Of a DNA stretch of 64,000 nt, positions 1 through 8,599 are shown in pieces (positions within the stretch are counted from its first letter, which is position 1; each line of letters begins with the position of its first letter). The notes beneath the pieces were generated by a model. The model was given only the letters and a program-made list of their open reading frames with translations, ran no database searches and was not told the origin of the DNA. The DNA is taken from NCBI GenBank assembly GCA_017860295.1, contig JAFNAS010000005.1, forward strand, positions 62,001 through 126,000. Reading direction: 5' to 3'. The position numbers were made by a program, and so were the translations under genes. This DNA is from Bacteroidota bacterium. GTDB lineage: Bacteria; Bacteroidota; Bacteroidia; Bacteroidales; Paludibacteraceae.

Positions 1-397
1 CAACAACTAGGACTTCGATATAGAGTTTTTCGCTGATATTCTCCTTCAAATGAACGTTAATCACCTTTTGATTGATCATCAGTTTGCCCTCTTCGAGCGA
101 TTCGGGCGTAATGTCACGAAGCACCTCCAGCCCATATTCCGATTTTCCAACCAATGCCCCCATCGCAATGGCGATAGGCAACCCGGCCATTCCGGTACCC
201 GGAATTCCAACGCCCATCGCGTTTTTCAGCATATTAGCACTCAGATACACATTGATTTTTTGTGGCACAACGCCTAATATTTCTACCGCTTTAGCTACTG
301 CCAAAGCAACTGCCATCGGTTCGGTACATCCGATAGCAGGAATAACTTCCTGTTGGATCAACCCGACTATTTCTTTCCGCTCCTTCTGTAATAACAT
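1..397 (-). CDS. L-cysteine desulfidase / UPF0597 family protein (partial)
   Basis: The first 132 residues are visible; the rest lies beyond the left edge. The N-terminus carries the block VIPAIGCTEPMAVALA (residues 18-33), the hallmark of the UPF0597/CyuA branch of the serine dehydratase alpha family, with Cys24 in GCTEP expected to be an iron-sulfur ligand. It continues with a glycine-rich GIPGTGMAGLPIAIAMGAL stretch typical of the same family. Known members break L-cysteine down to pyruvate, ammonia and sulfide in the cytoplasm; whether this one uses cysteine or serine cannot be told from the fragment. The ATG at 397 fits the family start. It follows dus by 76 bases on the same strand, so it may be the last gene of that transcript. 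Confidence 0.8.
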   Translation of the reverse strand, partial: MLLQKERKEIVGLIQQEVIPAIGCTEPMAVALAVAKAVEILGVVPQKINVYLSANMLKNAMGVGIPGTGMAGLPIAIAMGALVGKSEYGLEVLRDITPESLEEGKLMINQKVINVHLKENISEKLYIEVLVV

Positions 398-473
398 TTC
401 AATTATTCTCAAATTTCACACAAAGCTACTCAATTCCGGGCTTTGCGCCGCAACAGCCCCTCAAAATTCAGAT

Positions 474-1421
474 TTACACCGCACGCATGGATGTTTCAAT
501 AGCCTGAAAAACAATGGCTTTATATTGCGCCAGCGACTTACATTTCTTAATCTGCTTCAACAACTTATGACTATTTTCAAAAGCCGTCGCGTGATAACCC
601 CACAACTCTTCGAGATGTTTCAGAAAGTGATGGTCGCCCGAGTATTTTTGTTGACAATAGGCAATCAGTTCCGCATGAAAATTTTTCAGCTTCGTCGCTT
701 TTTCTTCCGCAGTGAGCAGTTCGTTTCTTACTTCCGATAGCAAAAAGGGATTCGCCAAAACACCGCGTCCCAACATCAGCCCCTGAATCTCCGGTGCCTT
801 CTGCAAAATACGCGCCGCATCTTCGTAACTATTGACATCCCCATTGTAACAAACCGGAGCTTTTAGTGCCGACGCATAGCGAAGAAAGGCCTCAAAATCA
901 ACATCGCCCTTGTACTGTTGCTTGCCCACACGCGGATGAATGATAATTTCTTCCAAAGGAAATGCGTTGAAAAGAGGAATCAGCGCTTCGAATTCAGCGG
1001 CAGTTTCCATTCCAAGACGGCATTTGATGGATATTTTTGTCCTCGCCGAACTAAAAATTTCGTTCAACAATCGGGCTATCTCGTCCGGGTAAGGCAACAA
1101 TCCGGCTCCCATGCGCCGACCGGTAACCATCGGATAAGGACACCCCATGTTGATATTTACTTCAGTATAACCGTACCGCAAGCACAACTCTTCGAACCGA
1201 AAAAAGGAAACGGCATCATTTCCCAGAAACTGCGGTACCGGTCGTTGAAAACAGTTATGTCCCGGCAACAGATCGTTGCATTGATTGGGGCGGTAAAATT
1301 CTTCGTTTTGAACCCGCACAAACGGCGTGAACGTTTTGTCGAACAATCCGATGTGTTTTGAATAAGCTTCACGAAACAGCCAGTCGGTAAGCCCTTGCAA
1401 AGGAGCCAGATATATTTTCAT
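474..1421 (-). CDS. tRNA-dihydrouridine synthase
   Basis: FMN-dependent reductase that converts uridine to dihydrouridine in tRNA D-loops. All Dus signatures are in order: APLQG at residues 6-10, NMGCP at 91-95 with the catalytic Cys94, KCRLG near 133 (FMN contact), HPR at 162-164, NGD at 193-195 and the phosphate-binding GRG at 218-220. At 315 residues it is of normal length. The subfamily (DusA/B/C) cannot be decided by eye; the short form without an extended RNA-binding tail resembles the Bacteroidota DusC-like group. The gene lies 11 bases downstream of a small conserved gene and close to ywbE, suggesting one minus-strand transcript. Confidence 0.92.
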   Translation of the reverse strand: MKIYLAPLQGLTDWLFREAYSKHIGLFDKTFTPFVRVQNEEFYRPNQCNDLLPGHNCFQRPVPQFLGNDAVSFFRFEELCLRYGYTEVNINMGCPYPMVTGRRMGAGLLPYPDEIARLLNEIFSSARTKISIKCRLGMETAAEFEALIPLFNAFPLEEIIIHPRVGKQQYKGDVDFEAFLRYASALKAPVCYNGDVNSYEDAARILQKAPEIQGLMLGRGVLANPFLLSEVRNELLTAEEKATKLKNFHAELIAYCQQKYSGDHHFLKHLEELWGYHATAFENSHKLLKQIKKCKSLAQYKAIVFQAIETSMRAV

Positions 1422-1432
1422 ATCGAATTAAT

Positions 1433-1903
1433 TTACAACAATTTGATCTCCTCTGAATAATCGTATTGCAGATCTTCGTGCAACGTTGCTACCGCTTTTT
1501 GGATAGTGAGATATTGCCTCAGATAGAGGTTTCCCAGAAAAGTGCTGGCCGATAATGTGATGCCCGTTTTCTTCATCTTCTGACAAAAATAAATGCGCAG
1601 TTCAACCTCCGTGCGCTTTGAGCCCGAATATTTTATCTGCTTGTTGACAAAAGTGAGAATTTTCCGGATCTGTTTCTTTGCTTCATACGTCCGTCCTTTT
1701 TTCACCTCTTTGAACTGTTCATCCATCTGCTCTTGAATACCTTTTATATAAGCATCTTCGTCCTGAGATTCAAACAGGAGATAAGTCAGTAACTCTTTAT
1801 TTTCTTTCCTGAACTTAGCCATGCGGGTACACAGCTCCTTCAATTGTGCAGGATGCAACATATCCAGTTCGGTTTTAATCTCTTTCAGGGAAGCCGCTTT
1901 CAT
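1433..1903 (-). CDS. conserved hypothetical protein, helical
   Basis: This 156-residue protein is not recognised. It is highly charged and predicted almost wholly helical, with Lys/Glu-rich stretches (for example residues 70-90) and no signal peptide or membrane segment, so it is probably cytoplasmic. It contains no obvious catalytic motif. Coding support comes from the tight packing: 11 bases before dus and 10 bases after ywbE, all on the minus strand. Its placement between a tRNA-modifying enzyme and YwbE gives no specific function. Confidence 0.75.
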   Translation of the reverse strand: MKAASLKEIKTELDMLHPAQLKELCTRMAKFRKENKELLTYLLFESQDEDAYIKGIQEQMDEQFKEVKKGRTYEAKKQIRKILTFVNKQIKYSGSKRTEVELRIYFCQKMKKTGITLSASTFLGNLYLRQYLTIQKAVATLHEDLQYDYSEEIKLL

Positions 1904-1913
1904 TGTTTTCTAT

Positions 1914-2105
1914 TTATTTGATATACTGAACCCGGCCTATTTCGCCCGACGTAAGTCTCACTTTAATGCCGTGAGGATGAAACATGCTGTTGGTAAGAAT
2001 ATCCTGCACGATTCCTTCGGTTATACGGCCCGATCGCTGATCTGCTTTCAACACAATGCCGACCTCCAGGCCTGCGCTTATATCATTTCTGTTTTGTCCG
2101 GTCAT
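1914..2105 (-). CDS. ywbE: YwbE family protein
   Basis: A 63-residue protein matching the YwbE/DUF2196 family along its whole length. Typical blocks are GQNRNDISAGLEVGIVLKAD (residues 3-22), GIVQDILTNS and HPHGIKVRL followed by GEIGRVQ. The family is a small beta-rich cytoplasmic protein of unknown role found in Firmicutes and Bacteroidota. It is the first gene of the minus-strand group ywbE, hypothetical, dus. A TACTTTTG box (2130-2123 on the minus strand) stands 18 bases upstream of the ATG and fits a Bacteroidota -7 element. Confidence 0.9.
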   Translation of the reverse strand: MTGQNRNDISAGLEVGIVLKADQRSGRITEGIVQDILTNSMFHPHGIKVRLTSGEIGRVQYIK

Positions 2106-2122
2106 GCTATCTATATTTTTTG

Positions 2123-2130
2123 CAAAAGTA
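2123..2130 (-). promoter_or_regulatory. -7 box upstream of ywbE
   Basis: On the minus strand this reads TACTTTTG, matching the Bacteroidota -7 consensus TAnnTTTG, just upstream of the ywbE ATG at 2105. No convincing -33 TTTG is seen at the right distance. Confidence 0.4.
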
Positions 2131-2304
2131 ACGAATATTCATCAGGATAAACCGATCTACGGTATACTCCGTCTACGACGTCTCTATCACTATTAAATTC
2201 TAACAATCATCTCATAAACATCCCGACTCGCTCAGGAGAGGAAATACTCTTACCTTGGTTTGACAAAATTTGCAGATTTCATCGGTAGAACAAAGCGAAA
2301 TTAT

Positions 2305-2312
2305 TACCTTTG
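2305..2312 (+). promoter_or_regulatory. -7 box upstream of ftsK
   Basis: TACCTTTG matches TAnnTTTG exactly. Transcription would begin a few bases downstream, near 2318, which argues against in-frame start codons at 2260 (TTG) and 2314 (ATG) and for the ATG at 2335. The -33 region is weak. Confidence 0.55.
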
Positions 2313-2334
2313 TATGATAATTTGCATAACACCT

Positions 2335-4785
2335 ATGGCTAAGACCAATTTTTCCAGAAAAAAAATACAATCTAAAGACTCCCAATCCAATACAACCCCG
2401 AATAAAGTGGTAAGGCTTTTGAAAGACGAACGCACGCACTTTATTCTCGGACTGATCGTACTGGTAGGGGTTGTATACGTGACACTGTCGCTCATCTCTT
2501 TCTTCTACACGGGAGCTGCCGACCAAAGCAAAATACAGGAGTCGTGGTACTCGAACATGGGAGGTAACGACAAAAACATAGAAAACTGGACCGGAGCTAT
2601 CGGTGCTCACATTGCCGAGGCGATGATTAACCGCGGATTCGGGGTTGCTGCATTTGCCTGGCTCATTTTTCCTATCGTGATCGGATTGCGCCTGATGTCG
2701 GTCAGAACGATCGAACTTTGGAAAGCCTTTATCTACCCTATGCTCATTATGATATGGCTTTCGCTCTTTTTGGGCACTACCCTTTCGTATCTTTACAAAG
2801 ACTCGTTTCTCTTTCTGGGAGGCGAACATGGATATTACCTCGGCGAATGGATGCGCAGCAAATTCGGGTGGTCGGGAACCGTGCTGGTACTGGCGGTATC
2901 CTGTCTTATCTTCTGCATTATCATCTTCAGCGGCACCCTGCCCTTCTTAAGAGGTTTGTTTACGCGCAAACCGAAACCCGATGCGGCGGTTGCTGCGGAG
3001 TCCACGGCAGGTGTCATGGAAGCTATTGAAGTAGAGCCTGCAACAGACTCAGAAGCCAAAGAAAACACCCTGACCATTGAGGTGGACGATTTGGATGAAG
3101 ATGAAGCTTTTGTCGTTAGCACAGAGAATTCTCCTGCTAATGAAGAAGGTGATTTTGAAGTAGTCGCACCACAGCCAGAAGCTTACCAACCGGCTTTAAA
3201 CAATGCCGAAACGCATCATCTGTTCGATAACACCAAACCGCTTAATGATGAAGAGGAATACGATCAATCGTCGCTTGGCGAATACGATCCGACGATCGAC
3301 TTGTCGCACTATAAATTCCCGGTTCTTGAGCTGTTGAAAGAGTACAACAACGGAATCACCTCCGTGGACATGGATGAACAGAATGCCAACAAGCACAAAA
3401 TCATCAACACGCTCAAAAACTACGGCATTGAAATCGACAGCATCAAAGCGACTGTCGGCCCGACGATTACACTTTACGAAATTGTTCCGAAAGCGGGTGT
3501 CCGTATCTCCAAGATCAAGAATCTGGAAGACGACATTGCGTTAAGCCTGGCCGCGTTAGGCATCCGTATCATAGCCCCGATTCCGGGCAAAGGCACCATC
3601 GGTATCGAAGTACCGAACCGCGATCCGCAGATTGTGTCGATGCGATCGGTGATCAGCTCCAAGAAATTTCAGGAGTCGCGCTACGATTTGCCGGTTGCAT
3701 TCGGGAGCACGATCACCAACGAAATTTTCATGCTCGACCTGTGCAAAATGCCTCACCTACTGGTAGCCGGAGCAACCGGACAGGGTAAATCGGTGGGTCT
3801 GAATGCCATTATCACTTCGCTGCTTTACAAAAAGCACCCGTCGACATTGAAATTTGTGTTGGTCGATCCGAAGAAGGTGGAATTCAACATCTATTCGGGC
3901 ATCGAAAAGCATTTCCTTGCCAAGCTACCCGACGGAGAAGAGGCCATCATCACCGACGTTTCCAAGGTGGTGCAAACGCTCAACTCGCTCACCAAAGAGA
4001 TGGACGACCGTTACGAGCTGCTCAAGAAAGCGCATGTGCGTAACATCAAAGAGTACAATTCAAAATTCGTTTCGCGCCATCTCAATCCAGAAAAAGGGCA
4101 TAAATTCCTGCCCTACATCGTGGTGATTATCGATGAGTTCGGTGACCTCATTATGCAGGCCGGCAAAGAGGTGGAACTGCCGATTGCACGTATCGCCCAG
4201 TTGGCTCGCGCGGTAGGTATTCACATGGTAATCGCGACACAACGTCCGTCTACAAACATCATCACCGGTGTGATCAAAGCAAACTTCCCTGCCCGCGTGG
4301 CTTTCCGCGTAATGGCGATGGTCGATTCGCGCACCATTCTGGACACGCCGGGTGCCAACCAGTTGATCGGACGCGGCGACATGCTCTTCTCGCAAGGTGG
4401 CGATCTGGTTCGTGTGCAGTGCGCGTTTGTGGACACGCCCGAAGTAGAGAATATTGTAAAATATATTTCGCAGCAACAATCCTACCCCACGGCATTTTAT
4501 CTGCCCGAATATGTGGGAGGCGAAAGCGAAGGCAGCGATCTGTCGGATGTGGATCTTTCGAAACGCGATCCGCTGTTTGAAGAGGCTGCACGCTTGATTG
4601 TTGCCAGCCAACAGGGATCCACCTCACTAATTCAGCGAAAATTCTCTATCGGCTACAACCGTGCCGGACGACTTGCCGACCAGCTCGAAGCCGCCGGTAT
4701 TATAGGTCCGCCCGACGGTAGCAAGCCGCGTCAGGTACTGATTTCCGACGAGTATAACCTGGAGATGAAGCTAAAAAATTTGTAG
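2335..4785 (+). CDS. ftsK: DNA translocase FtsK
   Basis: Septum-located ATP-driven DNA pump that clears and aligns chromosome ends during division. The 816-residue protein has four N-terminal membrane helices (roughly residues 38-200), an acidic Asp/Glu-rich linker (about 220-320), then the alpha/beta motor with Walker A GATGQGKS at 479-486 and Walker B VVIIDEFGDL further on, and a C-terminal winged-helix gamma domain (about 740-805, with SIGYNRAGRLADQLEAAGI) that reads KOPS-like DNA signals. The ATG at 2335 (MAKTNFSRKK) is chosen because the promoter-like box at 2305-2312 leaves no room for longer forms. The linker is short compared with E. coli FtsK, as usual for Bacteroidota. rimO follows after 74 bases. 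Confidence 0.96.
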   Translation: MAKTNFSRKKIQSKDSQSNTTPNKVVRLLKDERTHFILGLIVLVGVVYVTLSLISFFYTGAADQSKIQESWYSNMGGNDKNIENWTGAIGAHIAEAMINRGFGVAAFAWLIFPIVIGLRLMSVRTIELWKAFIYPMLIMIWLSLFLGTTLSYLYKDSFLFLGGEHGYYLGEWMRSKFGWSGTVLVLAVSCLIFCIIIFSGTLPFLRGLFTRKPKPDAAVAAESTAGVMEAIEVEPATDSEAKENTLTIEVDDLDEDEAFVVSTENSPANEEGDFEVVAPQPEAYQPALNNAETHHLFDNTKPLNDEEEYDQSSLGEYDPTIDLSHYKFPVLELLKEYNNGITSVDMDEQNANKHKIINTLKNYGIEIDSIKATVGPTITLYEIVPKAGVRISKIKNLEDDIALSLAALGIRIIAPIPGKGTIGIEVPNRDPQIVSMRSVISSKKFQESRYDLPVAFGSTITNEIFMLDLCKMPHLLVAGATGQGKSVGLNAIITSLLYKKHPSTLKFVLVDPKKVEFNIYSGIEKHFLAKLPDGEEAIITDVSKVVQTLNSLTKEMDDRYELLKKAHVRNIKEYNSKFVSRHLNPEKGHKFLPYIVVIIDEFGDLIMQAGKEVELPIARIAQLARAVGIHMVIATQRPSTNIITGVIKANFPARVAFRVMAMVDSRTILDTPGANQLIGRGDMLFSQGGDLVRVQCAFVDTPEVENIVKYISQQQSYPTAFYLPEYVGGESEGSDLSDVDLSKRDPLFEEAARLIVASQQGSTSLIQRKFSIGYNRAGRLADQLEAAGIIGPPDGSKPRQVLISDEYNLEMKLKNL

Positions 4786-4793
4786 ACACCCAT

Positions 4794-4853
4794 TACACAA
4801 TTTGTGTAGAATCATTTGTGTAATAATTATTTATTTGTGTAATTCGTGTCATT
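4794..4853 (+). repeat. intergenic TTTGTGTA / ATTCGTGTCATT repeat cluster
   Basis: The ftsK-rimO gap holds a perfect 7-base inverted repeat TACACAA-T-TTGTGTA (4794-4808), three copies of TTTGTGTA (4801-4808, 4815-4822, 4834-4841) and ATTCGTGTCATT (4842-4853). The last differs by one base from ATTCGTATCATT at 55481-55492 beside the GxxExxY gene, so the two sites may belong to one dispersed repeat family. Confidence 0.6.
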
Positions 4854-4859
4854 AAAAGT

Positions 4860-6173
4860 ATGAAGAAATCCAATCTTGTAGATATTATCACTATGGGCTG
4901 CTCCAAAAACCTTGTGGATACGGAGCATGTGATGCGCCAGCTCGAATCGAACGGGTATCGGGTAAAACACGACTCGAATAACCCGGAAGGAGGTATTGTC
5001 ATTATCAACACCTGCGGATTTATAGGCGATGCCAAAGAGGAATCGATCAATACCATCCTGCAATTTGCAGAACTGAAGCAAGCAAAGAAGATCGACAAGC
5101 TGATTGTGATGGGTTGCCTGTCGCAACGCTATCTGGAAGAGCTCAAACTCGAACTGCCGGAGGTGGATCATTTTTATGGCAAATTTGATTTCAAGTCGAT
5201 GATCTCCGATTTGGGAAAAGCCTACCGCCCCGATCTTGAACTCGAAAGGACGTTAACTACACCTCCGCATTATGCCTATGTGAAAATTTCGGAAGGTTGT
5301 GATCGCACCTGTTCCTATTGCGCCATTCCCATCATTACGGGCAAGCATCAGTCGCGCCCCATCGAAGAGATTGTAGACGAAGGAAAATGGCTTGTCAGCC
5401 AGGGTGTGAAAGAATTTCAGCTCATCGCGCAAGATCTCTCCTACTACGGTTATGACCTGTACAAAAAATCGAAACTGGCCGAGCTGACACAACGTTTGTC
5501 GGACATCAACGGAGTGGAATGGATACGATTGCATTATGCCTATCCGGCGCACTTCCCCTTCGATATTCTGCCGGTAATGCGAGAACGCGATAATGTGTGC
5601 AACTATCTGGATATTGCCCTGCAACACAGCAGCGACCACATGTTGAAACTGATGCGCCGGAATGTAACGGCTGCCGAAACCAAAGATGTGCTGGCTCGCA
5701 TCCGCAACGAAGTTCCCGGCATTCACCTCCGGACTACACTTCTGGTGGGTCATCCCGAAGAGACGGAAGAGGACATAGAACACCTGAAAGCGTTTGTCGG
5801 CGAGCAAAAATTTGAACGGCTCGGGGTATTTGCCTATTCGCACGAAGAGAGCACGTATGCCTACAAACATTACAATGACAATATTCCGGACGAGGTAAAA
5901 CAACAGCGTGTAGACGAAATCATGGAGCTGCAACGCCCCATTTCGGCAAAGCACAACGAAACAAAAGTGGGTCAAACCTTCAAGGTCATTATAGACCGGG
6001 AAGAAAACGAGTACTACGTTGGTCGTACCGAATTCGACTCGCCCGAAGTAGACCCCGAAGTGCTGATATCCAAGGAGACGAAACTGAAAACCGGCCATTT
6101 TTACCCGGTAATTATCACCTCTTTTGACGACTACGACCTATTCGGTAAAACTATTAACCTGCGCGAACCATGA
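4860..6173 (+). CDS. rimO: ribosomal protein S12 methylthiotransferase RimO
   Basis: Radical-SAM enzyme that methylthiolates the conserved aspartate of ribosomal protein S12. The N-terminal UPF0004 domain supplies three cysteines for one 4Fe-4S cluster (Cys14 in MGCSKN, Cys52 in NTCGF, Cys86 in MGCLSQ). The radical-SAM cluster is CDRTCSYC (Cys147, 151, 154). A TRAM domain occupies about residues 375-437. Opening with DIITMGCSKNLVDTE separates it from the tRNA enzyme MiaB. Length (437) is normal. Its stop overlaps the next start by four bases (ATGA), so it is translationally coupled to the HU gene. Confidence 0.96.
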   Translation: MKKSNLVDIITMGCSKNLVDTEHVMRQLESNGYRVKHDSNNPEGGIVIINTCGFIGDAKEESINTILQFAELKQAKKIDKLIVMGCLSQRYLEELKLELPEVDHFYGKFDFKSMISDLGKAYRPDLELERTLTTPPHYAYVKISEGCDRTCSYCAIPIITGKHQSRPIEEIVDEGKWLVSQGVKEFQLIAQDLSYYGYDLYKKSKLAELTQRLSDINGVEWIRLHYAYPAHFPFDILPVMRERDNVCNYLDIALQHSSDHMLKLMRRNVTAAETKDVLARIRNEVPGIHLRTTLLVGHPEETEEDIEHLKAFVGEQKFERLGVFAYSHEESTYAYKHYNDNIPDEVKQQRVDEIMELQRPISAKHNETKVGQTFKVIIDREENEYYVGRTEFDSPEVDPEVLISKETKLKTGHFYPVIITSFDDYDLFGKTINLREP

Positions 6174-6460
6174 ACAACAAAGAACTGACCACAGAATTGA
6201 CACGCATTCTGGAGCTGCCGAAAGAGAAAATCACGGCTTTACTCGAGGCTACAGCTCAACTGATGGCCGAAGAACTCAGCAAAGGGACTTCTGTCAATAT
6301 GCAGGGATTCGGGGTTTTCGAGTCAAGACGCAAAGAAGAGCGGGTATCCGTGAATCCCCGCACGAAAGTACGCACGCTGATACCACCCAAACAGGTTTTG
6401 GTATTCAAGCCGAGTAATTTATTAAAAGACAAAGCGAAACAAAGTAACCGTCATGAGTAA
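6170..6460 (+). CDS. HU family DNA-binding protein
   Basis: A 96-residue nucleoid-type protein. It has the HU/IHF fold pattern: a helical dimerisation half (residues 1-45), the GFGVFESRRKEER turn (about 46-58) and the DNA-binding arm VNPRTKVRTLIPPKQVLVFKP (about 60-81), where NPRT replaces the usual NPQT. It overlaps rimO by four bases and the next HU-domain gene by eight, so the three are probably translated as a unit. HU proteins act as homo- or heterodimers; the neighbouring HU-membrane fusion is an obvious candidate partner, which is my inference. Confidence 0.9.
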   Translation: MNNKELTTELTRILELPKEKITALLEATAQLMAEELSKGTSVNMQGFGVFESRRKEERVSVNPRTKVRTLIPPKQVLVFKPSNLLKDKAKQSNRHE

Positions 6461-7751
6461 CGACAAGATTTCATCTCTTGAGCTGATTTCAGCCCTTGCA
6501 GAACAGACAGGCACCACCAAAAAGGTTGCCACTGCCTTTATGCGACAGTTTAGCGAAACTGTTGAAGAGGCGTTGTTGCGCGACGGTATTGTAAAAATTA
6601 AGGGATTCGGCACCTTCAAAATAACCTGGAACGAAAGCCGGTCGAGCATCAATGTAAACACCGGCGAACGGTACGAGATTGCCGGGCACAATAAGATTAC
6701 ATTCACTCCCGACGACGAAGTTTCTGAAATTGTAAACCGCCCCTTTGCCCATCTCGAACCGGTTAATCTGGACGGCTCTTCCGTAGAAAAAACTACCGAA
6801 CTACCGGAAGAAGATCCACACATGAAGCGTTTCTCGGAGCAGGCATCCGAAATCGTCAACCTGATTGCCGACATGCAAGCTTTCAAACCCAAAAAGAAAG
6901 CAAAGCCGACCGTGCAGGAGGAAAGCCCAAAAATAGGAACGGCCTCTGAACAAATAACCGAACCCATTGCGACACCGGAACCCATAGAGGAAGAGCAATC
7001 CGAGATCGAAGCAGAACAACCACAAGAGGAAGTTCTGATAGAAGAAACTAAAACAGAAAACGTAAATCCGGAACCAGAACCACAACAAGTGGTGGCGGAA
7101 TCGGAAAAGCCAGAAGCAGAACCGACACCTGAAGCCCCGGTTCCGACCGACGCACTTGCTGTAGAAGAGGCAGCTCCCGCGACAAAGAGTGCCGAATCGT
7201 TGCTAATTGAAAGAATGGAAGAGCAGCCCGCCCGAAGAAGCCTCAAATGGCTCTATATTTCAGCGAGCATCGTCATCTTATTGGCAGGTGCCGGAGCAGC
7301 ATGTTATTTTTGTTTTCCCGAGCTATTTTCACATACGGCAGAGCCAAAACAAGTTGTAGTGCAAGCCGTAGCAAAACCTACACCTCCGGCTCCGGTTGCA
7401 CAAAAGAAAGATACTGTGGTGAAACCCGAAACACCTGCGGTTCAAAAAGCAGCACCGGAGAAGCCGAAAGATGTTTTTTCAGAATCACGTGTTTATAAAG
7501 AATTTATCGCAACCGAAACAGCCACCGAAGGAACCTGGCTGACCATATTATCGTTAAAATATTATGGACACAAACTTTTTTGGGTCTATATTTACGAAGC
7601 CAACAAAAACAAACTGCGCGATCCGGGAGTTTTGCCTCCGGGCACGAAAATACGCATTCCCAAACTGGATCCCCGCCTGATAGACAAGCACGACGGGCGC
7701 TGTTTCCGGCTGGCCAGCAAGTTGCAAACATTGTACACTACCAACCAGTAA
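6453..7751 (+). CDS. HU-domain protein with membrane segment and LysM-like C-terminus
   Basis: This 432-residue protein joins three modules. Residues 1-95 are an HU/IHF DNA-binding domain (GFGTFKITW, NVNTGERYEIAG). Residues about 110-260 form an acidic, Pro/Glu-rich linker. One membrane helix spans about 265-288 and is preceded by RRSLK, which places the HU domain in the cytoplasm by the positive-inside rule. After a Pro/Lys-rich segment, residues about 360-403 resemble LysM (TWLTILSLKYYGHKLFWVYI, then LPPGTKIRIP), expected to bind peptidoglycan. It could tether DNA to the envelope; that role is inferred. It overlaps the upstream HU gene by eight bases, and the glycosyltransferase starts seven bases later. 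Confidence 0.85.
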   Translation: MSNDKISSLELISALAEQTGTTKKVATAFMRQFSETVEEALLRDGIVKIKGFGTFKITWNESRSSINVNTGERYEIAGHNKITFTPDDEVSEIVNRPFAHLEPVNLDGSSVEKTTELPEEDPHMKRFSEQASEIVNLIADMQAFKPKKKAKPTVQEESPKIGTASEQITEPIATPEPIEEEQSEIEAEQPQEEVLIEETKTENVNPEPEPQQVVAESEKPEAEPTPEAPVPTDALAVEEAAPATKSAESLLIERMEEQPARRSLKWLYISASIVILLAGAGAACYFCFPELFSHTAEPKQVVVQAVAKPTPPAPVAQKKDTVVKPETPAVQKAAPEKPKDVFSESRVYKEFIATETATEGTWLTILSLKYYGHKLFWVYIYEANKNKLRDPGVLPPGTKIRIPKLDPRLIDKHDGRCFRLASKLQTLYTTNQ

Positions 7752-7757
7752 TCGCTC

Positions 7758-8558
7758 ATGGAACCTAAAACATCATTGATAATCTCAACCTACAACAACA
7801 CGGAAGCGTTGGCGTTGCTGCTCAAAAGCGTACGCCTGCAAGCCGTTTTGCCGGAAGAGGTAATTGTGGCCGATGACGGTTCCGGCGATACGACAAAAGA
7901 ACTAATTAAAAAGGAAAAAGAGTCCTTTCCTGTGCCCCTGATTCATGTTTGGCAACCCGACGAAGGATTCCGGTTGGCGCATATCCGCAACAAAGCAATT
8001 GCTCAGGCCCGGTACGATTACCTGATCTCTATCGATGGAGATATCATTCTGCATCACCACTTTATACGCGATCACAAAGCTTTTGCCGAAGCAGGATGTT
8101 TCATTCAGGGCGGTCGGGTTATTTTATTTGAAACCGCGTCGAAAAAAATACTGAAGAGTGGTGAAACGCATATTTCATTCTTCAATCCTGCTATTTACAA
8201 TCGTCACAATACCATTTCAGTTCCACTTCTGTCCAGAATATTCACCAGGACTCACATTCAGAGCGTCAGACGCATACGGGGTTGCAACGCTTCGTTTTGG
8301 AAAAAGGATCTGATTAAAATCAATGGCTATAATGAACGTTTTGTCGGTTGGGGAAGCGAAGATAAAGAATTAGCCGTACGACTTTACAATGCAGGAATCA
8401 AACTTAAAGTAATCAAGTTCGGCGCTGTTTGCTACCACCTGCATCATAAATTAAAAATAAGCAACCGGCGGCTCGAACGAAATAATCAGTTACTGAGAGA
8501 GGCGCAACGACTTAAGACCGTAGAATGCGAAGAGGGCATCAGCAAATACCTTCCATAG
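7758..8558 (+). CDS. family 2 glycosyltransferase
   Basis: A 266-residue cytoplasmic GT-A enzyme. The nucleotide-sugar-binding fold shows LIISTYNN at residues 7-14, ADDGSGD at 38-44 and the metal-binding DGD at 93-95. The C-terminal half carries [12 protein letters not shown] and [16 protein letters not shown], the acceptor-side pattern of the galactosyltransferase/chondroitin-synthase-like GT2 group. The sugar and acceptor are unknown. It sits alone, far from the polysaccharide locus at 54-64 kb, between the HU-LysM gene and dxs, so lipopolysaccharide core or a similar constitutive glycan is possible. The gap to dxs is 41 bases. Confidence 0.88.
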   Translation: MEPKTSLIISTYNNTEALALLLKSVRLQAVLPEEVIVADDGSGDTTKELIKKEKESFPVPLIHVWQPDEGFRLAHIRNKAIAQARYDYLISIDGDIILHHHFIRDHKAFAEAGCFIQGGRVILFETASKKILKSGETHISFFNPAIYNRHNTISVPLLSRIFTRTHIQSVRRIRGCNASFWKKDLIKINGYNERFVGWGSEDKELAVRLYNAGIKLKVIKFGAVCYHLHHKLKISNRRLERNNQLLREAQRLKTVECEEGISKYLP

Positions 8559-8599
8559 CCTTTCCAGTCTGTTTTTTGTCAACTAATAGAAAAAATCTC

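Noticed and set aside
72-740. Long plus-strand frame across the left end
   Set aside because: It runs antisense to two recognisable genes (cyuA-like and dus) and has no family resemblance.
4060-4611. 183-codon minus-strand frame inside ftsK
   Set aside because: Antisense to the conserved motor domain; a shadow frame in GC-richer sequence.
5253-6098. 281-codon minus-strand frame inside rimO
   Set aside because: Antisense to the radical-SAM and TRAM domains, with no start context or homology.
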